Origin: Simiduia curdlanivorans
Lineage (GTDB): Bacteria; Pseudomonadota; Gammaproteobacteria; Pseudomonadales; Cellvibrionaceae
DNA: 64,000 nt
Direction of reading: 5' to 3'
NCBI RefSeq assembly: GCF_030409605.1
Contig: NZ_JAUFQG010000004.1
Span: forward strand, 186,001-250,000
This document shows, piece by piece, positions 1-8,080 of the stretch (the first letter of the stretch is position 1; every line of letters starts with the position of its first letter). The notes under the pieces are model-generated. The model was not told the origin of the DNA, searched no databases, and was given only the letters and a program-made list of their open reading frames with translations. Both the position numbers and the translations under genes were made by a program.

Positions 1-268
1 CTAAACCATGATTGCGGTGCAGCCCCTGCGCTTGAAGCGCCAGCGGCGACATAAGCGGGTTGTCGGCAAAATAGGTCACGCTGGCGATCTGATCCCGCCC
101 GGCAAAGCGCAGCAGCATTTGATCAACGCAAAGATTAACGCTAACCAAGCCTCCCGAGGAACTCGCCGGCAGCGAAGAACCTGACTCGGCGTGGCTCCGC
201 GCTGCGACCAAGCCACTACACAAAAGCAGAAATAAACAAGCCCACAGCGAGGGCTGCAGGCAGCGCAC
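1..268 (-). CDS. Periplasmic metal/cobalamin-type ABC substrate-binding protein, 5' part only
   Basis: The first 89 codons of a minus-strand gene that runs off the left edge of the window. A GTG start lies one base after the stop of the Kazal gene, so the two are probably cotranscribed. The N-terminus is a signal peptide with a hydrophobic stretch WACLFLLLCSGLVA. After it comes SVNLCVDQMLLRFAGRDQIA, then a stretch ending GLHRNHG, which is the usual opening of BtuF/hemin/siderophore-type binding proteins. These capture an iron complex or cobalamin in the periplasm for an ABC importer. The substrate cannot be told from this fragment, and the start codon is inferred only from position and signal peptide. 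Confidence 0.7.
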   Translation of the reverse strand, partial: MRCLQPSLWACLFLLLCSGLVAARSHAESGSSLPASSSGGLVSVNLCVDQMLLRFAGRDQIASVTYFADNPLMSPLALQAQGLHRNHGL

Positions 269-269
269 C

Positions 270-587
270 TTATTCAGTTGCTGCGCCGGCGCAGGCGCCT
301 TTGGTCCAGCTGGTTAACCCCATACTCGCCGCGCGGCAGGCGTTGCTGTGGGTCTTGCCATCACAGCCACAAACCGGGGTGTAATCCATCGTGCACATGC
401 GGTTGGGGTTGATTTTGCTGGCATCGATACACGCGACAGCCTCGGCAACCGGCGGCTTCTCTAGCCCGGTATCTGTGGTCACGGCAGTCTGGGCAATAGG
501 CGCTCGTTCTTGGCCGCAGGCATTAAGCACTAGCGCTAACAGCACAAACGCGGCGATTGAGGTGGCTGATAAAATACGTTTAAACAT
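270..587 (-). CDS. Kazal-type serine protease inhibitor lipoprotein
   Basis: A 105-residue secreted lipoprotein. Residues 5-23 are hydrophobic and end in the lipobox LNAC, with the lipidated cysteine at 24. A flexible linker (25-50) precedes one Kazal domain with six cysteines at 53, 65, 73, 75, 84 and 99, including the segment PVCGCDGKTHSNAC. This disulphide pattern is the hallmark of Kazal inhibitors, which present a loop that blocks serine proteases. In bacteria such proteins are thought to protect the envelope from host, prey or own proteases. The target here is unknown. The next gene, one base downstream, is a binding-protein gene, so the pair may form an operon. Confidence 0.85.
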   Translation of the reverse strand: MFKRILSATSIAAFVLLALVLNACGQERAPIAQTAVTTDTGLEKPPVAEAVACIDASKINPNRMCTMDYTPVCGCDGKTHSNACRAASMGLTSWTKGACAGAATE

Positions 588-611
588 GGGTACCCTCCCT
601 AAGAGTGCGTC

Positions 612-617
612 ATTATA
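612..617 (-). promoter_or_regulatory. Putative -10 box for the Kazal gene
   Basis: A consensus TATAAT on the minus strand, about 25 bases upstream of the Kazal start codon. No good -35 hexamer is seen 16-18 bases further upstream, so the call rests on the -10 alone. Confidence 0.35.
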
Positions 618-716
618 GGGATAGGCCTAGGCCAGTTAAAAGCGACATTTCACAGAAGCTGTATGCAAAGGCGACTACACTTTAGCTCTGTTGATTAACA
701 TGCTCAGGTATACACG

Positions 717-1085
717 ATGGATAAGCAGCAAGAGCGCCGGCGTTTCGTGCGCGTTTCCTTCCAAGAGCCGGTACTCCTCTCGCAAAACGGCAACACATGG
801 TCATGTGAGCTGATCGATATATCGCTCAAGGGCGCGCTGCTGCAGCCCCCGGTCGATTGCACACCGATAGCGGACGACGCACTAACGCTGACACTGGCGC
901 TGGACGACAACAACGCGATTCAAATGATCGGCTCATTGGTACACCAACAAGATGAGCAACTCGGCTTATATTGCGAGCGCATAGACATAGATAGCATGGC
1001 GCACCTGAGAAAGCTGATAGAATTGAACACCGGTGACCCAAGCGCAGCAGAGCGAGAGTTCAAGCGCTTAGGGCAGGCAGATTAG
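717..1085 (+). CDS. Single-domain PilZ protein (cyclic di-GMP adaptor), first of a pair
   Basis: A 122-residue protein that is essentially one PilZ domain. The c-di-GMP-binding features are visible: the RxxxR type motif in ERRRFVRV near the N-terminus and the (D/N)xSxxG motif in DISLKG about 30 residues later. PilZ proteins bind cyclic di-GMP and pass the signal to a partner, commonly in motility, adhesion or polysaccharide export. No output domain is fused, so it would act as a stand-alone adaptor. The C-terminal 20 residues are charged. The next gene, 118 bases downstream, is a clear paralogue with matching blocks such as GSLVHQQD versus GKLAHQRD. Confidence 0.85.
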   Translation: MDKQQERRRFVRVSFQEPVLLSQNGNTWSCELIDISLKGALLQPPVDCTPIADDALTLTLALDDNNAIQMIGSLVHQQDEQLGLYCERIDIDSMAHLRKLIELNTGDPSAAEREFKRLGQAD

Positions 1086-1203
1086 CGGTTAAACATTAAG
1101 TATATGGGAACTCGACTTTTTTGGTACCATAGTGCAATACCGTGCCAACGCCCCGCCTTTTCTGGCAGATGCCGGCACAGATGACAACAAAAGGTGATGA
1201 GGT

Positions 1204-1590
1204 ATGACATTCACAGGTACAGAAGGGCGGGAGCGCCGCTACTTCCCGAGAGTTAGCTACCGCGCTTACGCGACCCTAACCACCACCCAAACAAAATTCG
1301 ACGTGCATATCGTTGATGTATCGTTTAACGGCGCCTTGGCAGCCCTGATTCGGCCGCATACGCTATCGCCAGGCGAAGAAATCATCCTGACCATCGAAGC
1401 TAGCGAAGGTAATTTGATTAAAATGCAGGGCAAGCTGGCGCACCAGCGCGACCACATGCTGGGCATCGAATGTCGCGCCCTAGGCATCGATAATCAAGCC
1501 AGGCTGCGCGAACTCCTGAAGAAAGAATCCGAGCGACAAAATGAGCGCAGCGTTAAAGCCATGATGGACGATCACGATCAACGCAGCTAG
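1204..1590 (+). CDS. Single-domain PilZ protein, second of a pair
   Basis: A 128-residue PilZ-domain protein paralogous to its upstream neighbour. The N-terminal RERRYFPRVSYR carries the RxxxR motif and VDVSFNGAL carries the (D/N)xSxxG motif, so cyclic di-GMP binding is expected. The C-terminus (about 100-128) is charged and probably flexible. The 118-base gap from the first PilZ gene contains no obvious terminator. A tandem duplication followed by divergence is the simplest history. The two could have different partners or affinities, but nothing nearby (no flagellar, pilus or cellulose gene) indicates which process they serve. Confidence 0.85.
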   Translation: MTFTGTEGRERRYFPRVSYRAYATLTTTQTKFDVHIVDVSFNGALAALIRPHTLSPGEEIILTIEASEGNLIKMQGKLAHQRDHMLGIECRALGIDNQARLRELLKKESERQNERSVKAMMDDHDQRS

Positions 1591-1661
1591 AACCTGCCCC
1601 TGCAGTGGTATCAATCTGCCACTGCAAAGCCCTCCTTAAAGCCCACCTCAATGTAAGTTTA

Positions 1662-1676
1662 AACCTAACTTAGGTT
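1662..1676. promoter_or_regulatory. Perfect 7-bp inverted repeat upstream of modA
   Basis: AACCTAA-C-TTAGGTT, two perfect 7-base arms around one base, 67 bases before the modA start. It looks like an operator. It does not resemble the E. coli ModE box, so the regulator is unknown. Confidence 0.4.
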
Positions 1677-1742
1677 GATATCCCACAAGGTGTAACTCGG
1701 TAAATTTGTTAAGATGCCTTCAGATTTTACGGGGGACACACC

Positions 1743-2501
1743 TTGCGCACCTTTGGCCTTTGCTTTTTACTCTTGCTGACGCTGGCAACAGAGACCCTGG
1801 CAGAGCCCTTGCGTATCGCCGTGGCGAGTAACTTTAAACCCGCGCTCGAGCAGCTACTACCGGCATTTAGCGCCAATCACCCAGACACGAAAATTACCCT
1901 TAGCGCCGGCGCGTCGGGGCAACTCTTCACCCAAGTTTCGCAGGGCGCTCCTTTCGACCTGTTTTTGTCTGCCGATGCTGTCTACCCGAGCAAGCTTCAT
2001 GCACAAGGCCTAGCGTTCGCACCTCTGCCCTATGCCAATGGCAGGTTGCTGTTGCTCAGCCGTACACCCGCCAGCCAATGGCAAGGTGCGGTACAAAACG
2101 CCGCGCGCGTCGCCCTCGCCAACCCTACGCTGGCGCCCTATGGCGCGGCAGCAAAATCCTTACTCGAAGGCGCTGGCTTGTGGCGACAGCCGAATCTAAA
2201 AGCGCCGGTTTTAGCGAGTAATATCGCCCAAGTACAACAGTGGTTTGACACCGGTAATGTAGATGTCGCCTTTGCTGCGGCAGCGCTTTTTAAACCCGAT
2301 GACAGCACCCAGGTTTTTGATCTGACGGCACTACTTGAACACCCTATTGAGCAACACCTAGTCATTCTTAAGCGCAGCAGATTACAAGCCAGCGCCACCG
2401 AATTTTGTGATTACCTGCGTAGCCAGCCAGTTCAACAGCAACTCAAACAACTCGGCTATTCGCCCATCGCCACCCCTAACCGCGAGGCAGCCGATATCTA
2501 A
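1743..2501 (+). CDS. modA: Molybdate ABC transporter, periplasmic binding protein
   Basis: ModA captures molybdate (or tungstate) in the periplasm and delivers it to ModBC. The 252-residue product starts with a signal peptide (about 1-20, ending LATETLAEP). The mature N-terminus LRIAVASNFKPALEQL and the segments SAGASGQLFTQVSQGAPFDL and LFLSADAVYPSKL are typical of ModA. The start is TTG; a GGGGG run 7 bases before it serves as ribosome-binding site and no better ATG lies upstream. The stop overlaps the modB start (TAATG), so translation is probably coupled. Family length is usual (about 250). Confidence 0.93.
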   Translation: MRTFGLCFLLLLTLATETLAEPLRIAVASNFKPALEQLLPAFSANHPDTKITLSAGASGQLFTQVSQGAPFDLFLSADAVYPSKLHAQGLAFAPLPYANGRLLLLSRTPASQWQGAVQNAARVALANPTLAPYGAAAKSLLEGAGLWRQPNLKAPVLASNIAQVQQWFDTGNVDVAFAAAALFKPDDSTQVFDLTALLEHPIEQHLVILKRSRLQASATEFCDYLRSQPVQQQLKQLGYSPIATPNREAADI

Positions 2502-3172
2502 TGCCATTACCTGCAGCCTCGGTGCAAGCTATTTTACTGACACTAGAATTAGCATTTATCAGTACCTTACTGTTACTCATACTGGCGACTCCGCTAGCCT
2601 GGTGGCTGCAAAAATCTCACGCTTGGTACGCTCGAGTAACCGAAATTATTGTTGCTTTACCGCTCGTGTTGCCGCCGACGGTGATTGGCTTTTATCTATT
2701 AATTGCCTTCTCGCCTAACCATTGGCTCGGCGCGCAGTGGCTGGCGATTACCGGTCAAACCCTCGCCTTTAGTTTTACCGGGCTAGTGCTCGGCTCCATG
2801 ATCTATTCCCTGCCGTTTGTCGTGCAACCACTGCAATCCGCCTTCGCTCAATTGGATAAAGGCTTATTGGAAATGGCGCAGGTGCAACAACTCAATCTTG
2901 CCCAGCAATTTCGCCACATTATTTTCCCCTTGTGCAAACGCGGCTTTATCGGCGCCGCCGTACTCGGCTTTGCCCACACCATGGGCGAGTTTGGTGTCGT
3001 ACTGATGATTGGCGGCAATCTACCCAATGAAACCCAAGTCGCCTCTATCGCCATTTTTGATGCGGTAGAAAGCTTGAATTATTCCGCCGCGCATCAATTA
3101 TCTCTGGTCATGTTAGCAATCGCCGTTGCGGCATTGCTTACCCTTTATTGGCGCAAAGGTGCGGCTAGATGA
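2501..3172 (+). CDS. modB: Molybdate ABC transporter permease
   Basis: The inner-membrane channel of the ModABC importer, 223 residues. About five hydrophobic segments are seen, beginning with AILLTLELAFISTLLLLILATPLAW. The EAA-like cytoplasmic loop that contacts the ATPase is around residues 125-160, and a stretch HTMGEFGVVLMIGGNLP typical of ModB follows. The start ATG shares one base with the modA stop and the stop overlaps the modC start (ATGA), so the three genes are a tight operon. ModB normally works as a dimer. Confidence 0.94.
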   Translation: MPLPAASVQAILLTLELAFISTLLLLILATPLAWWLQKSHAWYARVTEIIVALPLVLPPTVIGFYLLIAFSPNHWLGAQWLAITGQTLAFSFTGLVLGSMIYSLPFVVQPLQSAFAQLDKGLLEMAQVQQLNLAQQFRHIIFPLCKRGFIGAAVLGFAHTMGEFGVVLMIGGNLPNETQVASIAIFDAVESLNYSAAHQLSLVMLAIAVAALLTLYWRKGAAR

Positions 3173-4203
3173 GCTTGCGCGCAAACATAAAGGTACTCAG
3201 CGGCAGTCTCGATTGCGCACTACCGGCAACCGGCATCACCGTTATTTTTGGCGAGTCTGGCTGCGGTAAAACCACCTTGCTGCGCACATTGATCGGGCTT
3301 GAGAAAGCGGCGGGTAGCATTTTTCTTGGATCAACGACTTGGCAGGACGCACAGAGATTTATCACGCCGAGTCAGCGCCATATTGCGGTGGCTTTTCAAG
3401 AGCCGCGCCTGCTGGCACACAAAACTGCGCTCGAAAACATACTGCTAGGCCAGCAAAACACAACTAAGGCCTGCCACTATGACGCAATCACCAAGGCGCT
3501 CGATCTCGACCGGCTCCTGCATCAAAAGGCGCAGTCTTTATCCGGTGGCGAGCAACATCGCGTGGCATTGGCAAGAGCGTTAAGTAAAGATGCTTGCGCC
3601 GTATTTCTCGATGAGCCGCTCACGGGACTGGATCAGCAAAGACGCAAAGCGGCAATGGGACTTATCCAACAGGCTGCCGAAACAAAGCCCGTGCTTCTGG
3701 TCACTCATCAACTGGATGAGCTTTTAGCCTTGGCGCAATATTTAATTTTGATGGGTAAAAACCAAACCCTTTGCGGAGAGATAGACGCACTTATTAACGA
3801 GCCGATACTGACCCAACAACGGGGCCACGAATACAGTATTTTAACCGGCCCACTTCAGCCCAACCCCGCGAGCGATTTGCACGCTATTGACCTCGGTGCT
3901 GGGCAGACATTGCGCATCACCCCCAAGATTCACGCAGCGGGGACGGACAAAATCCGCGTCGCCATAGACGCCCGAGATGTTAGCCTTAGCCTCAGCCGCG
4001 CCGAAGACTCGAGCATTATGAATATCTTGGCGGCTAAGGTTGTTGAACTTCAACCGGCCCATGAAGGCGCCATAAAAGTCACCTTAAATCTAGGCTCCCA
4101 ACTATTGCGCGCGCTTATTTCTAGCCACTCAGCTCAAAAACTCGCGCTCAAACCCGGCCTCGCTTTGTTTGCGCAAATTAAGGCCACAGTGCAGATACGT
4201 TAA
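3169..4203 (+). CDS. modC: Molybdate ABC transporter ATP-binding protein
   Basis: The ATPase that powers molybdate import. Of its 344 residues, Walker A is GESGCGKTT at 28-36, the signature LSGGEQHR is near 124, Walker B is DEPLTGLD near 148, and the switch histidine is in VTHQLDEL near 180. The C-terminal part (about 280-344) is a molybdopterin-binding/TOBE-like domain, as in classical ModC, which may sense oxyanion inside the cell. It overlaps modB by four bases. No modE gene is present in the window. Confidence 0.94.
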   Translation: MSLRANIKVLSGSLDCALPATGITVIFGESGCGKTTLLRTLIGLEKAAGSIFLGSTTWQDAQRFITPSQRHIAVAFQEPRLLAHKTALENILLGQQNTTKACHYDAITKALDLDRLLHQKAQSLSGGEQHRVALARALSKDACAVFLDEPLTGLDQQRRKAAMGLIQQAAETKPVLLVTHQLDELLALAQYLILMGKNQTLCGEIDALINEPILTQQRGHEYSILTGPLQPNPASDLHAIDLGAGQTLRITPKIHAAGTDKIRVAIDARDVSLSLSRAEDSSIMNILAAKVVELQPAHEGAIKVTLNLGSQLLRALISSHSAQKLALKPGLALFAQIKATVQIR

Positions 4204-4246
4204 CCCATTGGGCAACAATCATTGAGAATAAAACGGTAAGTCACTC

Positions 4247-5182
4247 ATGCTAGGTTTCAAAAAAGTACCGCGCCAATGCCGCATTGCCGTGAGCCTATTG
4301 CTCTTAGCGATGCAAGCTACACCAAGCTTTGCCGTTGAGCCACAGCCGAGAATGTGGAGCCACCTACCCATGGATCGCAACTTTGCTGGCATCGCCTTTG
4401 CCCACACTGACGCCGATATCGCTTTTGACCCAACCTTGAAGCTTGAAGATGTAAAAATGTCTTTAGATGTTGTGGCGGCTAAATATATCCGAAGCTTCGA
4501 GGCCTTTGGCAAGTCGGCGCGGGTAGACGTTACCCAGCCCTTCATGCGCGGAAAATGGTCCGGTTTACTCGATGGCAGCCCAGCTTCTACCTCACGCCAA
4601 GGCTTCGGCGACACTTTCGTGCGCTTCTCCACGAATTTATACGGAGCACCACCTCTCGCCGGCAAAGCATTTGGTGCCTACCGCGCCGGCGCGCAAAGCG
4701 AAACGATTGTGGGCGCAGGCGTGGTATTTCGCCTGCCCACTGGAGATTATCACAGCGATAAACTCATCAACTTAGGTCAAAATCGCTACGCCATCAGACC
4801 GCAACTTGGCGTTACCCATTCGCGCGGACCATGGAGCGCAGAAATCACCGGTGAAATTGGCTTCTATGGCGACAATGATGATTTCTTTGGCGGCAAAACC
4901 CTGAGTCAAAAGCCGCTGTATATTATGCACGCCCATCTAATCCGCAGCTTTAGTCCTGGCCAGTGGCTAGCGCTTAGCATGGGTTATGACTACGGCGGTG
5001 AGAACCAAGTGAACGGCGTTGAAAAAAATGACGATAAACGCGATACCGGTTGGAAGTTAAGCTATGTTCACCCACTTAATCGCGCCACCAGCGTTAACAT
5101 TTCCTATTTGAATATCGATACTAAAAACGCCACCGGCATGCATTCAAATACACTGGTTGCCGCATTGTCTTTAGCTTGGTAA
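4247..5182 (+). CDS. Outer-membrane beta-barrel protein, phenol MetA-pathway/transporter-like
   Basis: A 311-residue secreted protein. An N-terminal signal peptide (about 1-29, ending TPSFA) precedes many alternating-hydrophobicity strands rich in aromatic and glycine residues. The chain ends in LSLAW, a terminal aromatic as in outer-membrane barrels. The pattern, with VGAGVVFRLPTGDYHSDKLINLG in the middle, resembles the PF13557 family (putative MetA-pathway of phenol degradation). That name is historical; members are best regarded as barrel proteins of unknown cargo. It lies 43 bases after modC, so it may be read from the same transcript, but no molybdate role is shown. A bidirectional terminator follows. 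Confidence 0.7.
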   Translation: MLGFKKVPRQCRIAVSLLLLAMQATPSFAVEPQPRMWSHLPMDRNFAGIAFAHTDADIAFDPTLKLEDVKMSLDVVAAKYIRSFEAFGKSARVDVTQPFMRGKWSGLLDGSPASTSRQGFGDTFVRFSTNLYGAPPLAGKAFGAYRAGAQSETIVGAGVVFRLPTGDYHSDKLINLGQNRYAIRPQLGVTHSRGPWSAEITGEIGFYGDNDDFFGGKTLSQKPLYIMHAHLIRSFSPGQWLALSMGYDYGGENQVNGVEKNDDKRDTGWKLSYVHPLNRATSVNISYLNIDTKNATGMHSNTLVAALSLAW

Positions 5183-5203
5183 CCCCCGCGTTTTTAAACA
5201 CAT

Positions 5204-5232
5204 AAAAAAAGCCGGCATTGCCGGCTTTTTTT
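5204..5232. terminator. Bidirectional intrinsic terminator between the barrel gene and typA
   Basis: GCCGGC-ATT-GCCGGC hairpin flanked by seven A on the left and seven T on the right, so it can end transcription from both converging genes. Confidence 0.9.
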
Positions 5233-5243
5233 ACTATCGAGGC

Positions 5244-7052
5244 TTACTTCTTCGAGCGCTTGCGCTCGTTTTCCGTCAATAGCTTTTTACGCAGACGAAT
5301 ACTTTGCGGCGTCACTTCAACCAACTCATCGTCTTCAATGAACTCAAGTGCTTGCTCGAGTGTATGACGCACCGGTGGCGACAAAGTCAGTGCTTCATCA
5401 GTACCCGAGGCGCGCACGTTAGTCAGCTGCTTGGCCTTAGTCGGGTTTACCACTAGGTCGTTACCGCGACTGTGCAAGCCCACAATTTGACCTTCGTAAA
5501 CTTCAACTGCGGCACCGAGGAACAAGCGACCGCGATCTTGCAGCGGGTATAAGCCATAGGCCAGAGTTTTACCCTTAACCATAGACACCAACACGCCGTT
5601 TATTCGCTTGGCCACTTCGCCATCTTTAACCGGGCCGTAGTGATCGAAGATGCTGGTCATGATGCCTGAACCGGAGGTCAGGGTCAGGAACAAACCGCGG
5701 AAGCCGATCAAGCCGCGCGACGGCGCCATGAATTCCAACTTAACGCGACCTTGCCCATCTGGCTCCATGTTAGTTAGCTCGGCTTTACGCAAACCTAACT
5801 CAGACATGATGGCGCCTTGATGCTGCTCTTCAACATCAATCACTACCTGTTCGAAGGGCTCCATGATGACGCCATCGATCTCTTTCTGAATTACTTCAGG
5901 GCGCGACACACCTAGCTCGAAACCTTCGCGACGCATGTTTTCAATCAGTACCGACAAGTGCAATTCGCCGCGACCCGACACGATAAACTTATCGGCGGTG
6001 TCGCCTTGCTTAACGCGCAGCGCCACGTTGTGGATCAACTCCTGATCCAAGCGGTCTTTGATATTGCGCGAGGTCACGAACTTGCCTTCTTTACCGGCAA
6101 ACGGTGAATCGTTTACTTGGAAGGTCATGCTTACCGTTGGCTCGTCGACCATCAGCGCCGGCATAGCTTCTACGGCTTGCGGGTTACACACTGTGTCGGA
6201 AATATTTAAACCTTCGATACCGGTGATACACACGATATCGCCGGCGTAAGCCTGTGGCACTTCAACACGCTCGAGACCGTGGTAGCCCATCACTTGAAGA
6301 ATCTTGCCCTTGCGCTGCTTGCCATCGATGCCAACCACAACCACTTGCTCGTTGGTTTTGATGCTACCGCGGGTAATACGGCCGACGCCGATAACGCCAA
6401 CGTAGGAGTTGTAATCCAGGGCAGAAATTTGCATCTGCAGCGGACCGTCGCGGTCAACCGCTGGCGGCTTCACTTTGTCGACGATTAGCTGGAACAGGGG
6501 CGTCATATCTTCGGCCATATTGTCCAGTTCCATACCGGCAATACCGTTTAACGCCGAGGCGTAAATCACCGGAAAGTCCAACTGCTCGTCGGTGCCGCCT
6601 AAGCGGTCGAACAAGTCAAACACTTGATCCATTACCCAATCCGGACGCGCGCCTGGACGATCCACCTTGTTGATCACAACAATGGGGTTCAAGCCCTTTT
6701 CGAAGGCCTTAGAGGTGACGAAGCGGGTTTGTGGCATGGGGCCGTCAACGGCGTCAACCAGCAAACACACACAGTCCACCATGGACAGCACGCGCTCAAC
6801 TTCGCCGCCGAAATCGGCGTGGCCGGGGGTATCCACGATATTAATGTGGTAGCCGTTCCACTCAATGGCGGTGTTTTTCGCCAAAATGGTAATACCGCGC
6901 TCACGCTCTTGGTCGTTGGAGTCCATGATGCGCTCGGTGCCTGCACTCTTGCGATCGAGGGTACCGGACTGGCTCAGCAGCTTGTCCACAAGGGTGGTCT
7001 TGCCATGGTCAACGTGGGCGATGATGGCAATATTACGTAGTTTCTCGATCAC
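5244..7052 (-). CDS. typA: Ribosome-associated GTPase TypA/BipA
   Basis: A translational GTPase of the EF-G family that acts on ribosomes in 50S maturation and stress or cold adaptation. The chosen GTG start gives 602 residues (E. coli 607) and the classic opening IEKLRNIAIIAHVDHGKTT, with the G1 P-loop at about 12-20. DTPGHADFGGE is the G3 region and VINKVDRPGARP the G4 region. The C-terminal part has the EF-G V-like and BipA-specific domains. An in-frame ATG 12 codons upstream would add a tail (MFYILIFQETPV) absent from the family, so it is not used. A -10 box lies about 46 bases upstream. Confidence 0.96.
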   Translation of the reverse strand: MIEKLRNIAIIAHVDHGKTTLVDKLLSQSGTLDRKSAGTERIMDSNDQERERGITILAKNTAIEWNGYHINIVDTPGHADFGGEVERVLSMVDCVCLLVDAVDGPMPQTRFVTSKAFEKGLNPIVVINKVDRPGARPDWVMDQVFDLFDRLGGTDEQLDFPVIYASALNGIAGMELDNMAEDMTPLFQLIVDKVKPPAVDRDGPLQMQISALDYNSYVGVIGVGRITRGSIKTNEQVVVVGIDGKQRKGKILQVMGYHGLERVEVPQAYAGDIVCITGIEGLNISDTVCNPQAVEAMPALMVDEPTVSMTFQVNDSPFAGKEGKFVTSRNIKDRLDQELIHNVALRVKQGDTADKFIVSGRGELHLSVLIENMRREGFELGVSRPEVIQKEIDGVIMEPFEQVVIDVEEQHQGAIMSELGLRKAELTNMEPDGQGRVKLEFMAPSRGLIGFRGLFLTLTSGSGIMTSIFDHYGPVKDGEVAKRINGVLVSMVKGKTLAYGLYPLQDRGRLFLGAAVEVYEGQIVGLHSRGNDLVVNPTKAKQLTNVRASGTDEALTLSPPVRHTLEQALEFIEDDELVEVTPQSIRLRKKLLTENERKRSKK

Positions 7053-7097
7053 AACAGGAGTCTCTTGAAAAATAAGGATGTAAAACAAAGGGCGCGC

Positions 7098-7103
7098 ATT
7101 ATA
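7098..7103 (-). promoter_or_regulatory. Putative -10 box with GC-rich discriminator for typA
   Basis: TATAAT followed directly by GCGCGCC on the minus strand, about 46 bases upstream of the GTG start. The GC-rich discriminator is typical of growth-rate or ppGpp-sensitive promoters. The -35 match is poor. Confidence 0.45.
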
Positions 7104-7209
7104 CCGGTGTCGGTGCTCAATAAACAGTCAGCAATGCAATGAATCTGAAAATTGAACATTGGCATCTCATTCATCTAAACTGTAAACAACACTTCTAAAA
7201 GGCGTAACC

Positions 7210-8043
7210 TTGACCGAAAAGTTTCTTTTATTTGGCGGATGGACCTGCATTTCAGCGCTTTGGCGGTCGGCTTGCGTCGCGCTTATTACAGCGTTATTAG
7301 CGGGGCCGGCGAACGGTGCGGAGCCACTCACTTACAACTTCGTCAAACTGCCACCCTTCCAATATCAACCCGACAAAGCCGATAGCGAAGCCCAAGGCGT
7401 AACCATCGACCTGCTGCGCGCCGCTGCGCAGGATATTGACCTGGCGATAATCTACCAACAAATACCGCGCCAACGGATGATCAACGCGGCCAGCACGGGG
7501 CAAATGCAGATTTCACTGGTCAGCAGGCGATTCATTTCTCCCATGCAAGCGCACTACCTCTGTAGCAGTGAAGCGCTAACTCAGGTAAAACCGACGCTCT
7601 ACATCAATCCCCAGCTACACCCCAATATTCAGGGCCCGGACGACCTTACCGATGAGCTGGTGTACGCGCCTTATTCTACCAGCGGCAGCCTGATTAACCT
7701 GTTACCGGCGAGCGTCAAGCGCGACGACAGCAACCGAGACACTGTGGTCAGTAGTCTATTCAGCAAGGGCCGAGCCGGCCTGGTGGTAAACTTCAAAGAA
7801 AATATGGACATGCTGCTACAGCGCTCGCCACCGGGCTTTCCCTATCGCAGCGTTGAGTTAGCCGCGCTCGATATTTTGCTGTGCATCAACAAAAATATCG
7901 ACAACCACGAAGCGATTCATCAAGCGTTAGAGCGGGCGCTGTTGCGCGTTGCCAACAGCGACACAGGCCAAGCTATTTATAACAAGCATCAATTACAGTT
8001 AGATTTCATTGCAGCACCCACCGCTGCAACAGAATCTAACTAA
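7210..8043 (+). CDS. Periplasmic solute-binding protein, family 3-like
   Basis: A 277-residue secreted protein. A TTG start is supported by an AAAAGGCG ribosome-binding site 6 bases upstream. A long signal peptide ends around GPANGAEP (about 37). The mature chain begins LTYNFVKLPPFQYQ and continues with GVTIDLLRAAAQDIDLAIIY, the layout of the bacterial SBP_bac_3 fold used for polar amino acids or as sensor-like proteins. No permease or ATPase gene is adjacent, so it may be an orphan binding protein, as is common in marine gammaproteobacteria. It lacks any membrane or signalling domain. The ligand is unknown. Confidence 0.7.
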   Translation: MTEKFLLFGGWTCISALWRSACVALITALLAGPANGAEPLTYNFVKLPPFQYQPDKADSEAQGVTIDLLRAAAQDIDLAIIYQQIPRQRMINAASTGQMQISLVSRRFISPMQAHYLCSSEALTQVKPTLYINPQLHPNIQGPDDLTDELVYAPYSTSGSLINLLPASVKRDDSNRDTVVSSLFSKGRAGLVVNFKENMDMLLQRSPPGFPYRSVELAALDILLCINKNIDNHEAIHQALERALLRVANSDTGQAIYNKHQLQLDFIAAPTAATESN

Positions 8044-8080
8044 TCACTAAACGCCAAACACTAGGCTTAAACGGACCATA

